Assembly: GCA_015061805.1 (NCBI GenBank)
Contig: SUVV01000021.1
Coordinates: forward strand, 1 to 36,480
Direction of reading: 5' to 3'
Length of the DNA: 36,480 nt
DNA from: Lentisphaerota bacterium
GTDB taxonomy: Bacteria; Verrucomicrobiota; Lentisphaeria; Victivallales; Victivallaceae
The notes beneath the pieces are model-generated. The model did not search any database, was not told where the DNA came from, and was given only the letters and a program-made list of their open reading frames with translations. Positions 6,750 to 14,719 of this stretch are shown here, piece after piece. How positions within the stretch are numbered: position 1 is the first letter of the stretch; each line of letters begins with the position of its first letter. A program made the position numbers and the translations under genes.

Positions 6750-8843
6750 TTAAATACCGCTGCTTTGATGCGCGGCGTGTTGCTGTTGTATCCGGAAGAT
6801 CAATCCGGATAATGGTTCAAGCGGGCGTTCCCAGAGCAGAAGAGCATCATTATTGCCGAGGTCGGTGATTTTAACTTTGCCGCATTGCTCCCATGCGCCG
6901 GAATCCGTCAGTATTTCGATCGTTCCTTTTGGCATTTGATTTATCCGGATGACGATTTTTTCTGCGGTGTCGGTCGTGGAATTGAGTGCGGCAAAAAATT
7001 CTCCGCCATCATATTTGACCCGGCTGGTCTGGCAGGGGAAATCTTCGGTAAAGGCGATTGCCATTTCCGGCGCGACACAGCGCAGCAAACGCTGCAGGAA
7101 AATCCTGCGGAATGGCGAGAAGTAACCCATGTAAAACCATTCCGAATCCCCCTGATCGCCCATTGGCGTTGCCAGTACCGCGACCGTACCTCCGGATGGA
7201 TTCCGGTAACAGAATGTGCATCCGAACATATCGCTGTGATCGAATTTTTTTACTTTGGACAGTATCTTGACCTCGTCGCTTACCGGAGTGAACTGCCACA
7301 ACTGACGGCAGGCACGCTGCAAGGTCAGACGGGGGTAAGGTACGCCGTACACCGAAGCATCGCTTTCGTCGATCTCCTCATAACTGTAGGCTGATACATT
7401 GTGATAATGGCGAACCGGATTTTTCAAACCGAGTTCTTTTTCAAACCCCCGGGCAATCAGACCGGCGGCGGCAACGGCATCGAGGATAACACGGCCGGAA
7501 AGCAGTTTTTTCACTTCATCATCGCCAAAAGCGTTGAGCGTCTGACCGGAAACCAGCGTGACCTGCTTGGAATTACTTTCGATTTTTGTGGTGTAACGGT
7601 GGGAAAATCCAAGGATCTCCGCCACATTGCCCCATTCCTGACTGCGGCCGTTGAGTTGGTTGATACCGCTTTTTTCAGCTTTGACGTAACGCGAAACTTC
7701 CGTCGAAAAGAGGATGTTGGCACCCAGACTGTTGTCATCATCCAGATCAAGTTCTTTTATGGCACACAGCCGGGGATATTTTTTATTCAGCACTTTGTCG
7801 AAGCCGGGGGCGGTGCAGATGCCGCAGCCGAGCATGTCGAAGTGGTTGAGCGTTATCGCGTGGGCACCAAAGGCGGCGCATTGTTCCAACTGCCAGCCGA
7901 TAAAGGAGTTGCTTTTGGAATAGATGCCGTGTCTGGGACCGGTTTCCAGTTCCGGACAGATTTCCAGCGGCCGTTTGAGTGCGGCAACGATCATGCGTGC
8001 CGGAACCGGATACTGCATCATGGAACGGACTTCGGTGTAAGGAGACATTGTGGGGCGTACCTGAAATGCCGGATCAAATCCGGCGGCATCCTGAAGCGCG
8101 TGCCAGTTGCGCCCTTCCAGAGAGTTGATATCAGTTCCGCCGCACATCAACGCAATGCGGGTGCGCGGACTTGCCGAGCGGACGGCTTCGCGGAGAGTCT
8201 TTATCGGTTCAAGCATCAGTTCCCCGTTGAGATCGAACCAGATTTTGCGCCACGGATGGACAACGCCTGCGCCATAGACTTTTTCGATGAGTTCCTCTCT
8301 TGAAACCGAATTTATTCCGGCTCTTTCGCAGAAAATGCGGAGATGTTCGTCGCAGAAACAGCCGCCCCATCCGAGAATCCTGCCGTGATTGTGCAGCCGC
8401 CAGTCATCTTCGATCCACATGGCATCCGGCTGTAATTCTTTGGCAACAAATGCCCAGAGTTCGCAGATATAAGCAAGCCAGTTTTCGCACAACGGGCAGG
8501 TGGTAACGCCGTTGTTTTTACCGGTTTCCCCCACCATCAACCGGAAATTCTGTCCCGGTTTGAGGCAGCGGCCGCGCGGTGAGTGAAGGAGTGTTTCCCA
8601 CGGATTGATGCTCAAGGCGATACCGTTGGAATTCAATGTGCTTTTGATCTTTTTTGCCATCGTCAGCCACGGAGAGAGTTCCTCAATCGTAATATGACCG
8701 TTGTTGACCTCTTCGGGATTGAAAAAGAGCATGACCTCTTCGATAGAACTTCTTTTACAGAAATTCACCAACTCTTTGATCCGGGCATCTTCCTCGTAGC
8801 CGGGATCGATGTAGTAACGGAGGATATAGCGGAATTTTTTCAT
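6750..8843 (-). CDS. Putative TIM-barrel glycoside-hydrolase-like protein
   Basis: A 697-residue protein without a signal peptide. The N-terminal two-thirds reads like an alpha/beta barrel: RYILRYYIDPGY at the start, then PDAMWIEDDWRLHNHG with neighbouring acidic residues that could be catalytic, followed by CFCDEHLRIFCERAG. The layout resembles clan GH-A/GH42-like proteins in which barrel, middle and C-terminal beta domains follow one another, but I cannot place it in a numbered family. A GH42-like trimerisation domain may sit around residues 400-560. CGGAG lies 8-9 nt before the ATG at 8843. Its pairing with a Gfo/Idh/MocA oxidoreductase suggests joint handling of a sugar. That function is inference. 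Confidence 0.6.
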   Translation of the reverse strand: MKKFRYILRYYIDPGYEEDARIKELVNFCKRSSIEEVMLFFNPEEVNNGHITIEELSPWLTMAKKIKSTLNSNGIALSINPWETLLHSPRGRCLKPGQNFRLMVGETGKNNGVTTCPLCENWLAYICELWAFVAKELQPDAMWIEDDWRLHNHGRILGWGGCFCDEHLRIFCERAGINSVSREELIEKVYGAGVVHPWRKIWFDLNGELMLEPIKTLREAVRSASPRTRIALMCGGTDINSLEGRNWHALQDAAGFDPAFQVRPTMSPYTEVRSMMQYPVPARMIVAALKRPLEICPELETGPRHGIYSKSNSFIGWQLEQCAAFGAHAITLNHFDMLGCGICTAPGFDKVLNKKYPRLCAIKELDLDDDNSLGANILFSTEVSRYVKAEKSGINQLNGRSQEWGNVAEILGFSHRYTTKIESNSKQVTLVSGQTLNAFGDDEVKKLLSGRVILDAVAAAGLIARGFEKELGLKNPVRHYHNVSAYSYEEIDESDASVYGVPYPRLTLQRACRQLWQFTPVSDEVKILSKVKKFDHSDMFGCTFCYRNPSGGTVAVLATPMGDQGDSEWFYMGYFSPFRRIFLQRLLRCVAPEMAIAFTEDFPCQTSRVKYDGGEFFAALNSTTDTAEKIVIRINQMPKGTIEILTDSGAWEQCGKVKITDLGNNDALLLWERPLEPLSGLIFRIQQQHAAHQSSGI

Positions 8844-8869
8844 ATGGTTAAACTCCGTGAGTGTAAAAG

Positions 8870-10534
8870 TTACTGTTTCAACGCTTTGAGCAATTCACCG
8901 GCGTGGCGCAAGGCGGAATCTCCGCCGCCGAGCATCCGGCCGATTTCCTCTGCCGGATCATTCAGTTTGCAGATCCGGCTGATGGTACGCTCACCTTCGG
9001 TGGATTTCCTTACCAGAAAATGTTCATCGGCTCTGGCAGCGACCTGCGCCAGATGTGATATACAGATGATCTGCCGTTTTCTGCCGAGCGCTTTGAGTTC
9101 GTTACCGACCTGATTGGCGGTTTCGCCGCCGATATTCATATCGATTTCGTCAAAGATGACGGTGGGGACGGCATCGGCATCAGCCAGGACGGTTTTCAAC
9201 GCGAGCATAAGGCGTGAAAGTTCACCGCTGCTGGCGATTTTACGGAGCGGACGCATATCTTCGCCGCGGTTGGCGGAAAAGAGCAGTTCGAGGTGGTCTT
9301 TGCCGTTGGCTCCGGGAGCGTTTTCGGTGAATTCCGCATCAAGCGAAGCGGAATTGAAGCCGATCGCATGGAGTTTTTCGATCGTGAGATCAAGAAATTT
9401 CCGGGCGGCATTTTTGCGTTTGGCAGAAAGTTTCTCTGCGGCAAGCGCCAGCTGCTTTTGCAGTTCCTCCTTGCGGCAGGCGAACTCCTGACGCCTGTCC
9501 CGGGAACGGCAGAATTCATCCAGACGTTTTTGAGCATTGTCACGAGCTTCAAAGAGCTGCTCCATGCTCGGTCCGTAACGCCGCTTGAGGGTGTAGATGC
9601 TGCTCAGGCGGTTTTCAATGGCTGCCAGTGCTTCCGGGTCAAGTTCGACCTTGTCCGGCAGATTGGTGATGGCACTGGAAAGTTCCACGGTGGTATTTTG
9701 TAAATTGGAACAGATGTCATTCAAATCTCCGGTGAGGGCAGGGTCGATCCGTTCCAGTTCGGAGATCATGTGGAAAACTTTTCCCAACTGGTCGGCGATA
9801 CTGTTTTCATTTTCGGTGAGCATTCCGGCGAGGATCGTCGAATACTCCAATATCTGCCGGGCATTGGAACCCCGGCGCTGTTTGCCGATAAGTTCTTCTT
9901 CCTCTCCGGGGCGGGGATCGATGCGGCCGATCTCTTCGAGCATGAGTTGAAGCCGGTCAGCTTCGGTGGTGTCGGGGAGATGTTTTTCAAATTCGGCCTG
10001 TTCGCAGGCAAGATCGTTCAACTGTTTCTGAATGTCAGCGCACAACGCTTTTTCCGGCGCACTTCCTGCGTAGTTGTCCAGAAGATCGAGCTGCCGGGCA
10101 GGGACAGTCAGCGAAATCTGATCATTGGCACCGTGGCGGTCGACCAGATATGCTCCGACTTCGGCGAGCAGTTTGCTGCTGACCGGAGTATCGTTGATGA
10201 AGTTGCGGGTCGATGAATTGCTGATGACCCGTCGGAGAGTGACTTCGGAGTTGCCGTTTTCGCTGTCCGGTTCCACGCCGCCGTTGTCGAGCAGGGCGGA
10301 AATCTCCGGCTGGAGCGCTTCCGGAATGGTGAATATTCCGGATACGGTACATTTGTCGCATCCGGTTCGGATGGCATGCTTGCCGCCTTTGCCGCCGCAG
10401 AGCAGTTCAATGGCAGACATTACGATCGATTTACCGGCGCCGGATTCACCGGTGACGACGGTGAAGCCGCCGGAGAAATCCACTTCGCTTTCTTCGATGA
10501 GGGCGTAGTTGTTGATCTTGAGATAACTCAGCAT
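8870..10534 (-). CDS. recN: DNA repair protein RecN
   Basis: A 554-residue SMC-like ATPase. It begins MLSYLKINNYALIEESEVDF and has the Walker A motif GESGAGKS at about residues 31-38. Long helical coiled-coil arms fill the middle (about residues 150-370). The C-terminal signature SGELSRLMLALK is followed by Walker B VIFDEIDMNIGG and ISHLAQVAA. RecN acts in recombinational repair of double-strand breaks. Length matches the family (about 550). The start overlaps the end of cinA by 7 nt, so the two are translationally coupled. Confidence 0.96.
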   Translation of the reverse strand: MLSYLKINNYALIEESEVDFSGGFTVVTGESGAGKSIVMSAIELLCGGKGGKHAIRTGCDKCTVSGIFTIPEALQPEISALLDNGGVEPDSENGNSEVTLRRVISNSSTRNFINDTPVSSKLLAEVGAYLVDRHGANDQISLTVPARQLDLLDNYAGSAPEKALCADIQKQLNDLACEQAEFEKHLPDTTEADRLQLMLEEIGRIDPRPGEEEELIGKQRRGSNARQILEYSTILAGMLTENENSIADQLGKVFHMISELERIDPALTGDLNDICSNLQNTTVELSSAITNLPDKVELDPEALAAIENRLSSIYTLKRRYGPSMEQLFEARDNAQKRLDEFCRSRDRRQEFACRKEELQKQLALAAEKLSAKRKNAARKFLDLTIEKLHAIGFNSASLDAEFTENAPGANGKDHLELLFSANRGEDMRPLRKIASSGELSRLMLALKTVLADADAVPTVIFDEIDMNIGGETANQVGNELKALGRKRQIICISHLAQVAARADEHFLVRKSTEGERTISRICKLNDPAEEIGRMLGGGDSALRHAGELLKALKQ

Positions 10535-11772
10535 GATGAATCGTTTCCGGCGGTTGTGAGCAAAGTAAAGAGCAGTATCAGGGCGTTTTCAACTGCACGC
10601 TCCCGGATGATACGTCTGCCGCCGCGCAACTGCAATTTGCGGGAGAGACATCTGCCGTTGACACATGCTCCGACATAAACCAGACCGACCGGTTTTTCCG
10701 GGGTGCCGCCATCGGGACCGGCAACACCGGTGGTGCTGACGGCACAGTTGCAGTTCAAACGTTTGGTGCAGCCGAGCGCCATGGCTTCGGCGCACTCCGG
10801 ACTGACGGCACCGTATTCATCAAGGATCTCCTGCGGGACATCGAGCAGGGCGGTTTTTATCTCATTGGCATAGGCGGTGATACTGCCTTTGAAAACATCG
10901 GATGCTCCGGGGATGGTTACGAAACGGTTGGCGACCAGACCGCCGGTACAGGATTCGGCACAGCCCAGAGTCAACGAGTTGTTTCGGAGAAGTTTGAGCA
11001 GATAGTCCGCCATGTCATACTCTCCGGTAGGGAGAATTGGACATTCCAGGACGCTCCGGGCAATGGCGACGGCGCCTTCGACAGCGGTTTCGTCCGAACC
11101 GGAAAGGAAGATCCGCGTGCCGCCGGCTCCGGCGGCGCAGGCAACTTCAACCGGAAGATGGGAAACGGCTTTCTCCACGACCGGAAATACGCTGGATTCT
11201 CCGGCACAGCAGAGGAATCCGGCGGTGATCATATTTTCATTGCGCAGGGAGATCAGATGCGGCAGCAGTACATCGTGCGCCATCGGTTCAAATTCATTGG
11301 GCGGGCCGGGGAGCAGAAACACCTTGCGCTGAACTCCGCCGTAGAGCGTTTCAAAGCCCAGACCGGAGGCGCTGCCCACCAGATTGGGCAGGATGAAACC
11401 ATCCCGGGGAACTCGCGCCTGACGGAACTGCTGTTTGGGACAGCGGCCGGAATGGTGAAAGTTCCAGAAGGTCTGAACTTTGTTTTTTAACTCTTCGTTT
11501 TCAACGAGTTCAATGTCAAAGAAACGGGCGACGGTATCCAGCGTGAGATCATCGGTCGTTGGTCCCAGACCTCCGGAAATGATCAGGGTGTCTGCCACAT
11601 GGAGCGCATCTCCGATGGCGCGGATGAGTTCGTCAGCATGGTCTCCGACGGTGATCTCCAGCGAAGCCGGCATTCCGGCGGCGGTAAGTTCCCGCCCCAG
11701 ATATGCAAGATTGGTGTTGACCGCACTTCCCTTGAGCAGTTCGGTGCCGGTACAAATGACAGCGATGGACAT
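10528..11772 (-). CDS. cinA: CinA-like protein (competence/damage-inducible, NMN deamidase-type C-terminus)
   Basis: A 414-residue two-domain protein. The N-terminal MoaB/MogA-like domain shows CTGTELLKGSAVNTN and the signature GGLGPTTDDLT (about residue 68). The C-terminal PncC/CinA-C domain shows TLGCAESCTGGLVA, FKGSITAYANEIK and STTGVAGPDGGTPEKPVG. In other bacteria CinA proteins hydrolyse ADP-ribose and/or deamidate NMN for pyridine nucleotide recycling, and in some firmicutes cinA is competence-induced. It sits 25 nt after the deaminase gene and overlaps recN. Confidence 0.95.
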   Translation of the reverse strand: MSIAVICTGTELLKGSAVNTNLAYLGRELTAAGMPASLEITVGDHADELIRAIGDALHVADTLIISGGLGPTTDDLTLDTVARFFDIELVENEELKNKVQTFWNFHHSGRCPKQQFRQARVPRDGFILPNLVGSASGLGFETLYGGVQRKVFLLPGPPNEFEPMAHDVLLPHLISLRNENMITAGFLCCAGESSVFPVVEKAVSHLPVEVACAAGAGGTRIFLSGSDETAVEGAVAIARSVLECPILPTGEYDMADYLLKLLRNNSLTLGCAESCTGGLVANRFVTIPGASDVFKGSITAYANEIKTALLDVPQEILDEYGAVSPECAEAMALGCTKRLNCNCAVSTTGVAGPDGGTPEKPVGLVYVGACVNGRCLSRKLQLRGGRRIIRERAVENALILLFTLLTTAGNDSSC

Positions 11773-11797
11773 AAGAAAAATCCCGGTGAAATTTTAT

Positions 11798-12262
11798 TCA
11801 ATCCTGAACCGGGCGCACTTTGACCCCGGCTTCATCCAGCAACCGCATGGAAACATCATCAATGCTGTATCTGGCGTGGTAAACGACTTCGACGATACCG
11901 GCGTTGATGATCATTTTGGCACAGAGCAGACAGGGGCTGAAAGTGGTGTAGAGCGTACAGCCTTTGACTGCAATGCCGTTGTACGCCGCCTGAACGATGG
12001 CGTTTTCTTCAGCGTGGCTGCACAGGCACTGGTGGAGCCCTTCGCCGGAGGGAACGTCGGAGTTACAGCGCGGACAACCGCCATCAGAACAGTTTTTCAC
12101 TCCCCGCGGAGTTCCGTTGTAACCGGTGGAAACCACCTGACGGTCTCGAACCAGTACCGCCGCGACCTGACGGCGGGAACAGTTGCTCCGGGATGCGGCA
12201 ACATGGGCGATATCCATAAAATAGCGATCCCATGACGGACGTTGTTTTTTTTCAGTTTCCAT
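11798..12262 (-). CDS. comEB: dCMP deaminase / ComEB-like cytidine deaminase family protein
   Basis: A 154-residue zinc-dependent deaminase. The catalytic motif HAEENAI (about residue 82, His ligand and catalytic Glu) and the paired Cys ligands in SPCLLCAK (about residues 109-116) are both present, together with VAAVLVRDRQVVSTGYNGTP near the start. Extra Cys/His residues (CPRCN, CLC) suggest the second zinc site seen in ComEB-type dCMP deaminases. The enzyme would supply dUMP for dTMP synthesis. It lies in the middle of the aroE-recN unit. The ribosome binding site is weak. Confidence 0.88.
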   Translation of the reverse strand: METEKKQRPSWDRYFMDIAHVAASRSNCSRRQVAAVLVRDRQVVSTGYNGTPRGVKNCSDGGCPRCNSDVPSGEGLHQCLCSHAEENAIVQAAYNGIAVKGCTLYTTFSPCLLCAKMIINAGIVEVVYHARYSIDDVSMRLLDEAGVKVRPVQD

Positions 12263-12277
12263 GGCGTAGAGTATCTC

Positions 12278-13153
12278 TCAATTGAATTTTAACATCCAAA
12301 AAAATTTCCAGATAAACTGACTGGCGAAGAGCCAGATCAGGGTCCCGGCGGCGAGAAACGGTCCCAGCGGAATTTTGATTCTTCCGAAGGGCCGTTTGGT
12401 GATCACCGAATAAAATATTCCGTAGAGCGTACCGCTGAATGAAGCAAAAAACAGTGAAAATACCGCTCCGGGTAATCCGGTCAATATTCCGCAGGTGAGG
12501 ATGTATTTCACATCTCCCCAGCCCATGACCTCCTTTTTGGTCATCACCTTGCCGGCAATGGCAAACAGCGCCAGAAAGAGCGCCGGAATACCGCCGGAGG
12601 CAACGCTGAAAAGAAATGCATTGAGCCGGGTGACTTCAGCCCCCCACACTTCCGGGGAAACGATGACGGTGAGCAATCCGGCGATGATGCAGGGATAACT
12701 CATTTTGTCCGGGATGATCCGGTGTTCCGCGTCGGTCCACGATATACCGATGGCGTAGAAGATCGCTATCCACGACAGCATGATGAATGCCATCGGATAT
12801 TGCTGGAGTCCGGCGGACAGAAAGGCGGCAGTAAAGAGTATTCCGCAGATCAGTTCGACCAGAAAATAGCGCATTGAATAGTGCTGTTTACATGCCCGGC
12901 ATCTGCCCCGGAGTACGATGTAGCTTATCAACGGCAGATTGTCATACCATTTGATCGGTGTGTTGCAGCTGCCGCAATGGCTGGCGGCCCTGGAGAGGGA
13001 TTCTCCGCGCGGGATGCGCCAGATGCAGACGTTGAGAAAACTGCCCAGACAACAGCCGAAAGCAAAGACCCAGAATAAGATTACAGTCCAGATCTGGGGA
13101 TATCCTCTGCCGATATTTTCAAACCAGTTTTGAGTTGCAAATGCCGGAAACAT
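12278..13153 (-). CDS. pilD: Prepilin peptidase (type IV leader peptidase, A24 family)
   Basis: A 291-residue integral membrane protein. The N-terminal domain has GSFLNVCIWRIPRGESL and two CxxC pairs (CGSC, CRAC), as in PilD/ComC enzymes that also N-methylate. The aspartyl-protease motifs follow: SWTDAEHRIIPD and GWGDVKYI. About eight hydrophobic segments are visible. It would cleave prepilin leader peptides for type IV pili or type II secretion pseudopili, but no pilin gene is in the window. A strong GGAGG lies 7-8 nt before the ATG, inside the last codons of aroE (2-nt gap), so expression is tied to aroE. Confidence 0.93.
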   Translation of the reverse strand: MFPAFATQNWFENIGRGYPQIWTVILFWVFAFGCCLGSFLNVCIWRIPRGESLSRAASHCGSCNTPIKWYDNLPLISYIVLRGRCRACKQHYSMRYFLVELICGILFTAAFLSAGLQQYPMAFIMLSWIAIFYAIGISWTDAEHRIIPDKMSYPCIIAGLLTVIVSPEVWGAEVTRLNAFLFSVASGGIPALFLALFAIAGKVMTKKEVMGWGDVKYILTCGILTGLPGAVFSLFFASFSGTLYGIFYSVITKRPFGRIKIPLGPFLAAGTLIWLFASQFIWKFFWMLKFN

Positions 13154-13155
13154 TT

Positions 13156-14007
13156 TTACGCCTCCACGCCGCCGGGCGGCAGTTCAAATCCGGCGCGCAT
13201 GGCGTCGAGATCGGGTTCCATACCGGTCCACAGCCGGAAACTTTCCGCGCCCTGCTGGATGAGCATCTCTTTGCCGCCTGCGCAGGGGATGCCGAGTTCG
13301 GCTGCTTTCTGCAAAAGTTTGGTATTCTTGTAGATGGTGTCAAATATGACCAGCTGCATATTGGCTTCAAGCAGCGAAAGATCGAACGGAGCCGGATCAT
13401 CATCTTTCAATCCCAGACTGGTCGCCTGAATGATGCAGCAGGTGTTTTTCAGTTCTGCAGCCAGGAATTCGCGCTCTTTTGAGTCGATGAAGCCGCAGAA
13501 ACAGCCGGTCTGCAAATTGTCGATGTCCTCAATGATTTCCAATGCCTTTGACGCCGTCCGGTTGAGGAACATTATCCGTTTTGCACCGGCGCAGGCGAAG
13601 TGGATCGCGGTTGCCCGCGCCGCTCCTCCGGCTCCGGCAAAGAGGAAACTTTTACCTTTCACCGGCAGGTCGAAGTTGTGCATCAGCGCCCGTTCCAACC
13701 CGACTCCGTCGGTGGAATCCCCGGTGATCAGTCCCTCTTTGATGATAAGAGTGTTTACACTTTTGCACTGTTTGGCGCGCAGAGTGAGGGTGTCGGCGAG
13801 TTCTGCTGCCCTGAGTTTGTGCGGTACGGTAAGATTCACGCCGGCAAGGTGAGTTCTGGCGTATTCAAAGAATTCCGGAAGTTCTTCCGGTTTGACGTGA
13901 CGGATGCCGTAAGGTGAACCCATGCCGCATGATTCAAAGGCGGCATTCTGCATTTTTGGCGAGCGGCTGTGTGCCACCGGGTCACCGATTACCAAATATT
14001 TTATCAT
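13156..14007 (-). CDS. aroE: Shikimate dehydrogenase
   Basis: A 283-residue protein. The N-terminal shikimate-binding domain shows YLVIGDPVAHSRSP and GVNLTVPHKL, with the catalytic Lys after Pro-His. The NADP-binding loop is FAGAGGAARA, followed by IMFLNRTASKA, which fits NADPH preference. Near the C-terminus AGGKEMLIQQGAESF is the usual closing motif. It reduces 3-dehydroshikimate in aromatic amino-acid synthesis. It is the first gene of a seven-gene minus-strand unit driven by the promoter at 14049-14077. Confidence 0.96.
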   Translation of the reverse strand: MIKYLVIGDPVAHSRSPKMQNAAFESCGMGSPYGIRHVKPEELPEFFEYARTHLAGVNLTVPHKLRAAELADTLTLRAKQCKSVNTLIIKEGLITGDSTDGVGLERALMHNFDLPVKGKSFLFAGAGGAARATAIHFACAGAKRIMFLNRTASKALEIIEDIDNLQTGCFCGFIDSKEREFLAAELKNTCCIIQATSLGLKDDDPAPFDLSLLEANMQLVIFDTIYKNTKLLQKAAELGIPCAGGKEMLIQQGAESFRLWTGMEPDLDAMRAGFELPPGGVEA

Positions 14008-14024
14008 TTATTCACATCCAAAGG

Positions 14025-14053
14025 TTGAAAAATTATCGTTTTGGAGTTAATAT
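14025..14053 (+). promoter_or_regulatory. Possible promoter for the lipoprotein-ppx-ppk unit
   Basis: TTGAAA at 14025-14030 and TAATAT at 14048-14053 have 17-bp spacing. The -10 overlaps, on the opposite strand, the -10 of aroE. A perfect TATAAT at 14097-14102 without a clear -35 is an alternative. Confidence 0.4.
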
Positions 14054-14077
14054 ACATGAAGTTCACATTCTTCGCAA
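14049..14077 (-). promoter_or_regulatory. aroE operon promoter TTGCGA-N17-TATATT
   Basis: On the minus strand TTGCGA (14077-14072) and TATATT (14054-14049) have 17-bp spacing, about 42 bp upstream of the aroE start. It matches the window's recurrent promoter shape. Confidence 0.65.
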
Positions 14078-14122
14078 GAAGTTAATCTATGAATTTTATA
14101 ATAAATGGAGATTTTTTTTGAA

Positions 14123-14704
14123 ATGAAAGCATTTTGTTTTTTCAAGTCATTGTTCGCGGCGGCACTGTTGTTTGCAACTTCCGGTTGTGAAATCATCCGG
14201 GATGCGCTTCAGGAGGAACTGGAATACGGTGTCTCCGACCGGGGCAGCAGCGATGAATTCCGTCCGCGTTTCGTGCTGGCGGCATGTTCTATTGTGAAGT
14301 TCCCCCGCGCCAAGATCATTGAACAGGAGGTCGATTGCAACGGTACTCCGATCTGGATCAATAAAAATCAGCTTTTTGACAGTAAACGGGTGAAGCGCGT
14401 CCGGGTCATTCCACGGCCGGGAAATCCGGACTTGTGTGACCTCGAACTTATGCTGGATGCCACCGGAAAAAACCATTGGCAGATGCTGGTGGCGACCGCG
14501 AGAGGTCAGGCGGTGGCTCTGATGATCGATCAGCGCTGTGTCGGAACTTTTGTTCCGATGATGCCGGATGTTGATGATGACCGTTTTGAATGGGTGAAAA
14601 TCCGCATCGGGCTGGATTCTTACACTGCCCGCGGTGTGGCGCGTTATGCTCCAAAGAACCACGATCACTTCAATCCGGAAGCAAGCAACTGGTTCAAATT
14701 CTGA
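14123..14704 (+). CDS. Predicted lipoprotein, unknown function
   Basis: A 193-residue protein with a lipoprotein signal peptide: KAFCFFKSLFAAALLFATSGC ends in a lipobox-like T-S-G-C, placing the lipidated Cys at about residue 22. The mature part is mixed charged/hydrophobic (VDCNGTPIWINKNQLFD, CDLELMLDATGKNHWQML) and does not match a family I know. The start at 14123 is chosen because it gives a clean signal peptide; an in-frame ATG lies 18 nt upstream, and GGAG sits about 12 nt before 14123. It is followed after 15 nt by the ppx/gppA-like gene, so it may be co-transcribed with polyphosphate genes. Confidence 0.8.
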   Translation: MKAFCFFKSLFAAALLFATSGCEIIRDALQEELEYGVSDRGSSDEFRPRFVLAACSIVKFPRAKIIEQEVDCNGTPIWINKNQLFDSKRVKRVRVIPRPGNPDLCDLELMLDATGKNHWQMLVATARGQAVALMIDQRCVGTFVPMMPDVDDDRFEWVKIRIGLDSYTARGVARYAPKNHDHFNPEASNWFKF

Positions 14705-14719
14705 TGCGCCGGATCATTC

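Noticed and set aside
7401-8303. 300-codon plus-strand frame opposite the glycosidase-like gene
   Set aside because: Low-complexity mirror of a gene that has a ribosome binding site and operon context on the other strand.
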